Source: an uncultured Synergistales bacterium
Lineage (GTDB): Bacteria; Synergistota; Synergistia; Synergistales; Aminobacteriaceae
Assembly (NCBI GenBank): GCA_905233335.1
Contig: CAJOED010000163.1
Location: forward strand, 1 to 6,806
Length of the DNA: 6,806 nt
Direction of reading: 5' to 3'
In this document: piece after piece, positions 5,429 through 6,806 of the stretch
How the letters are laid out: each line of letters opens with the position of its first letter
How positions within the stretch are numbered: position 1 is the stretch's first letter
Made by a program: the position numbers and the translations under genes
Notes under the pieces: model-generated
What the model was told of the DNA's origin: nothing
Databases searched by the model: none
What the model saw: the letters and a program-made list of their open reading frames with translations, nothing else

Positions 5429-6708
5429 GCGTTGCAGTGTTATTCTTGAGCTTTCTTGTATTCTTGTTCGTCGGTTTTCCTGTTGCTTACTGCTTGGGAA
5501 TATCGAGCCTTCTCTACTTCCTTCTTGAGAACATGCCCCTAGTAACATTCGCGCAAAGATTTTTCTCCGGCCTCGACAGCTTCACCCTGTTATGCATACC
5601 GGGCTTCATGCTTGCGGGGAACTTAATGAACACTGGCGGCATAACGTACCAGATAGTGCGTTTCTGCGATAAGGTCATCGGACACATACGGGGCGGACTT
5701 GGCCTCGCGAACATCGGAGCATCTATGATTTTTGCGGGAGTTTCGGGTACTGCGGCGGCAGATGCGGCTTCTTTGGGCGGAATATTAATCCCTGCAATGG
5801 TGAAGGACGGCTACGACGCTGATTACTCGGTTGCTGTTACGGCGGCGAGTTCGTGCATAGGGCCGATAATCCCTCCTTCAGTGCCGATGATTATGGCGGG
5901 AACTCTCACGGGCATAAGCGTCTCGAAAATGTTTGTTGCGGGAGTCATTCCGGGCGTGCTAATGGGCTTGGGCATGATGTTAGTAGCATATGTCATCTCT
6001 GTGAAGCGCAACTATCCCAAGAACGAGAAGCGAGCTACGTTACGAGAAATTATCTCATCAGGGCGCGAGGCATTCTGGGCTTTATTGATGATGGTAATAA
6101 TTCTTGCGGGCATTCTCACGGGCATAGTTACCCCGACGGAAGCTAGTATTATTGCGGTGCTGTATGCGCTGTTCGTGGGCTTCTTCATTTACCGTGAGTT
6201 ATCGATAAAGTCCGCCCTCGCTGTAATACGCGATTCTATGGTAGGTGCGGCAGGGATTATGGTACTTGTCGGATTCGCTAATGTCTTTGCGTACGTCCTG
6301 ACGAAAGAACAGATACCGACGATGATAGCGAACTGGATTCTGTCAGTAACGCAAAACAAGTTCGTAATCCTGCTGATAATAAATATATTCCTGCTGTTTG
6401 TCGGGTGCTTCATGGAGACGATAGCGGCACTCACGATATTATTCCCGGTGTTATTGCCTGTTGTTACGTCAATCGGGGTCAGTCCGATTCAGTTCGGGGT
6501 AATGTGCGTTCTGAATCTCGTTATAGGGTTGACGACTCCGCCGGTGGGAGTGTGTCTGTTCATTACGTCATCAATCGGGAAAATCTCAATTGCGCAGGGC
6601 ACACGGGCAATCATTCCGTTCCTGATATGCAATTTTGCGGTACTTCTGCTTGTTACGTACTTCCCGCCTGTTACGTTATGGCTGGTGGGTCTGCTTTATG
6701 GCATTTAG
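5425..6708 (+). CDS. dctM: TRAP transporter large membrane subunit, DctM family
   Basis: This 427-residue polytopic membrane protein is the ion-coupled transport subunit of the TRAP system and has the usual family length. It is hydrophobic almost throughout, consistent with about a dozen membrane segments including re-entrant hairpins. Conserved stretches are FPVAYCLG (18-25), CIPGFMLAGNLM (57-68), GVSGTAAADAASLGGILIPAM (105-125), IGPIIPPSVPMI (145-156), GIVTPTEAS (233-241), FMETIAALTILFPVLLP (329-345) and LTTPPVGVCLF (369-379). The first and last groups match the two inverted structural repeats whose SG and TPP loops form the ion and substrate sites in the ion-transporter superfamily. GAGGAGGT (5408-5415), inside dctQ, is 9 bases before the ATG. 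No terminator hairpin follows in the remaining bases, so the operon probably continues. Confidence 0.96.
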   Translation: MSVAVLFLSFLVFLFVGFPVAYCLGISSLLYFLLENMPLVTFAQRFFSGLDSFTLLCIPGFMLAGNLMNTGGITYQIVRFCDKVIGHIRGGLGLANIGASMIFAGVSGTAAADAASLGGILIPAMVKDGYDADYSVAVTAASSCIGPIIPPSVPMIMAGTLTGISVSKMFVAGVIPGVLMGLGMMLVAYVISVKRNYPKNEKRATLREIISSGREAFWALLMMVIILAGILTGIVTPTEASIIAVLYALFVGFFIYRELSIKSALAVIRDSMVGAAGIMVLVGFANVFAYVLTKEQIPTMIANWILSVTQNKFVILLIINIFLLFVGCFMETIAALTILFPVLLPVVTSIGVSPIQFGVMCVLNLVIGLTTPPVGVCLFITSSIGKISIAQGTRAIIPFLICNFAVLLLVTYFPPVTLWLVGLLYGI

Positions 6709-6717
6709 TGAGAGTGT

Positions 6718-6806
6718 ATGAGTGAGTTATGGCAGGCGGCCAAGTGCGGGGTCAATGTGTCAGAACATACCACGAGGCAACATCGCAATGACTGCAAGTA
6801 CGGGGG
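6718..6806 (+). CDS. Possible start of a downstream operon gene, truncated at window edge
   Basis: An ATG 9 bases after the dctM stop opens a frame that stays open to the end of the window (29 complete codons, beginning MSELWQAAKCGVNVSEHTTR). The third-position base content is GC-rich, like that of a coding frame. Only a weak purine stretch (GTGAGAG, 6708-6714) precedes it. The peptide is too short to recognise, and the frame starting at 6722 is also open, so the frame choice is uncertain. TRAP operons often continue with catabolic enzymes for the imported substrate, which would fit but is not shown. Confidence 0.3.
   Translation, partial: MSELWQAAKCGVNVSEHTTRQHRNDCKYG

Noticed and set aside
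6722..6806. Alternative open frame at the window end
   Set aside because: It is open to the edge but its nearest starts are a GTG at 6722 or an internal ATG at 6755, both without a ribosome binding site. It cannot be excluded from so few bases.

Overview
The window reads as a fragment of a diderm, fermentative-type bacterial chromosome of roughly balanced base composition. A small HD-domain protein of a type common in Firmicutes and Synergistota lies beside a classic three-gene TRAP (tripartite ATP-independent periplasmic) transporter. Synergistota carry many TRAP operons, so that phylum is my best guess, but it is inference and no rRNA or other marker gene is present. All genes are tightly packed, with good Shine-Dalgarno sequences for most of them.

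Region 1 (1-2595, + strand) is a compact cluster. It holds the 3' part of an HD-superfamily phosphohydrolase, a NarL/LuxR-type response regulator and a membrane-bound HisKA_3-type sensor histidine kinase. The kinase has one extracytoplasmic Cache-like domain and a HAMP linker. The genes are 14 and 9 bases apart and probably form one transcript whose promoter lies outside the window. A GC-rich hairpin (2607-2624) separates the cluster from the convergent gene that follows.

Region 2 (2632-3534, - strand) is a single FkbM-type SAM-dependent methyltransferase with a near-perfect Shine-Dalgarno. Its leader contains a convincing intrinsic terminator (3567-3599) although no gene lies upstream on that strand, which suggests attenuation or a short leader RNA.

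Region 3 (3535-3824) is the 290-base divergent intergenic region. It holds that leader terminator, a candidate minus-strand promoter, a perfect 7-bp tandem repeat (3660-3690), an inverted repeat, a good sigma70-like promoter for the TRAP operon and its strong ribosome binding site.

Region 4 (3825-6708, + strand) is a TRAP operon in the order dctP (periplasmic solute-binding protein), dctQ (small membrane subunit), dctM (large membrane subunit). A strong intrinsic terminator lies between dctP and dctQ, and dctQ and dctM overlap by 4 bases. The terminator would let the binding protein be made in excess over the membrane subunits. The transporter should import an organic acid driven by an ion gradient; the substrate cannot be read from the sequence. 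An open frame begins just after dctM and runs off the window.

No single system here is clearly unprecedented. The most interesting signals are regulatory: two intrinsic terminators placed where they would attenuate expression, and a heptamer repeat between divergent promoters. The two-component system may respond to a ligand related to the neighbouring transporter, but nothing in the sequence proves this.
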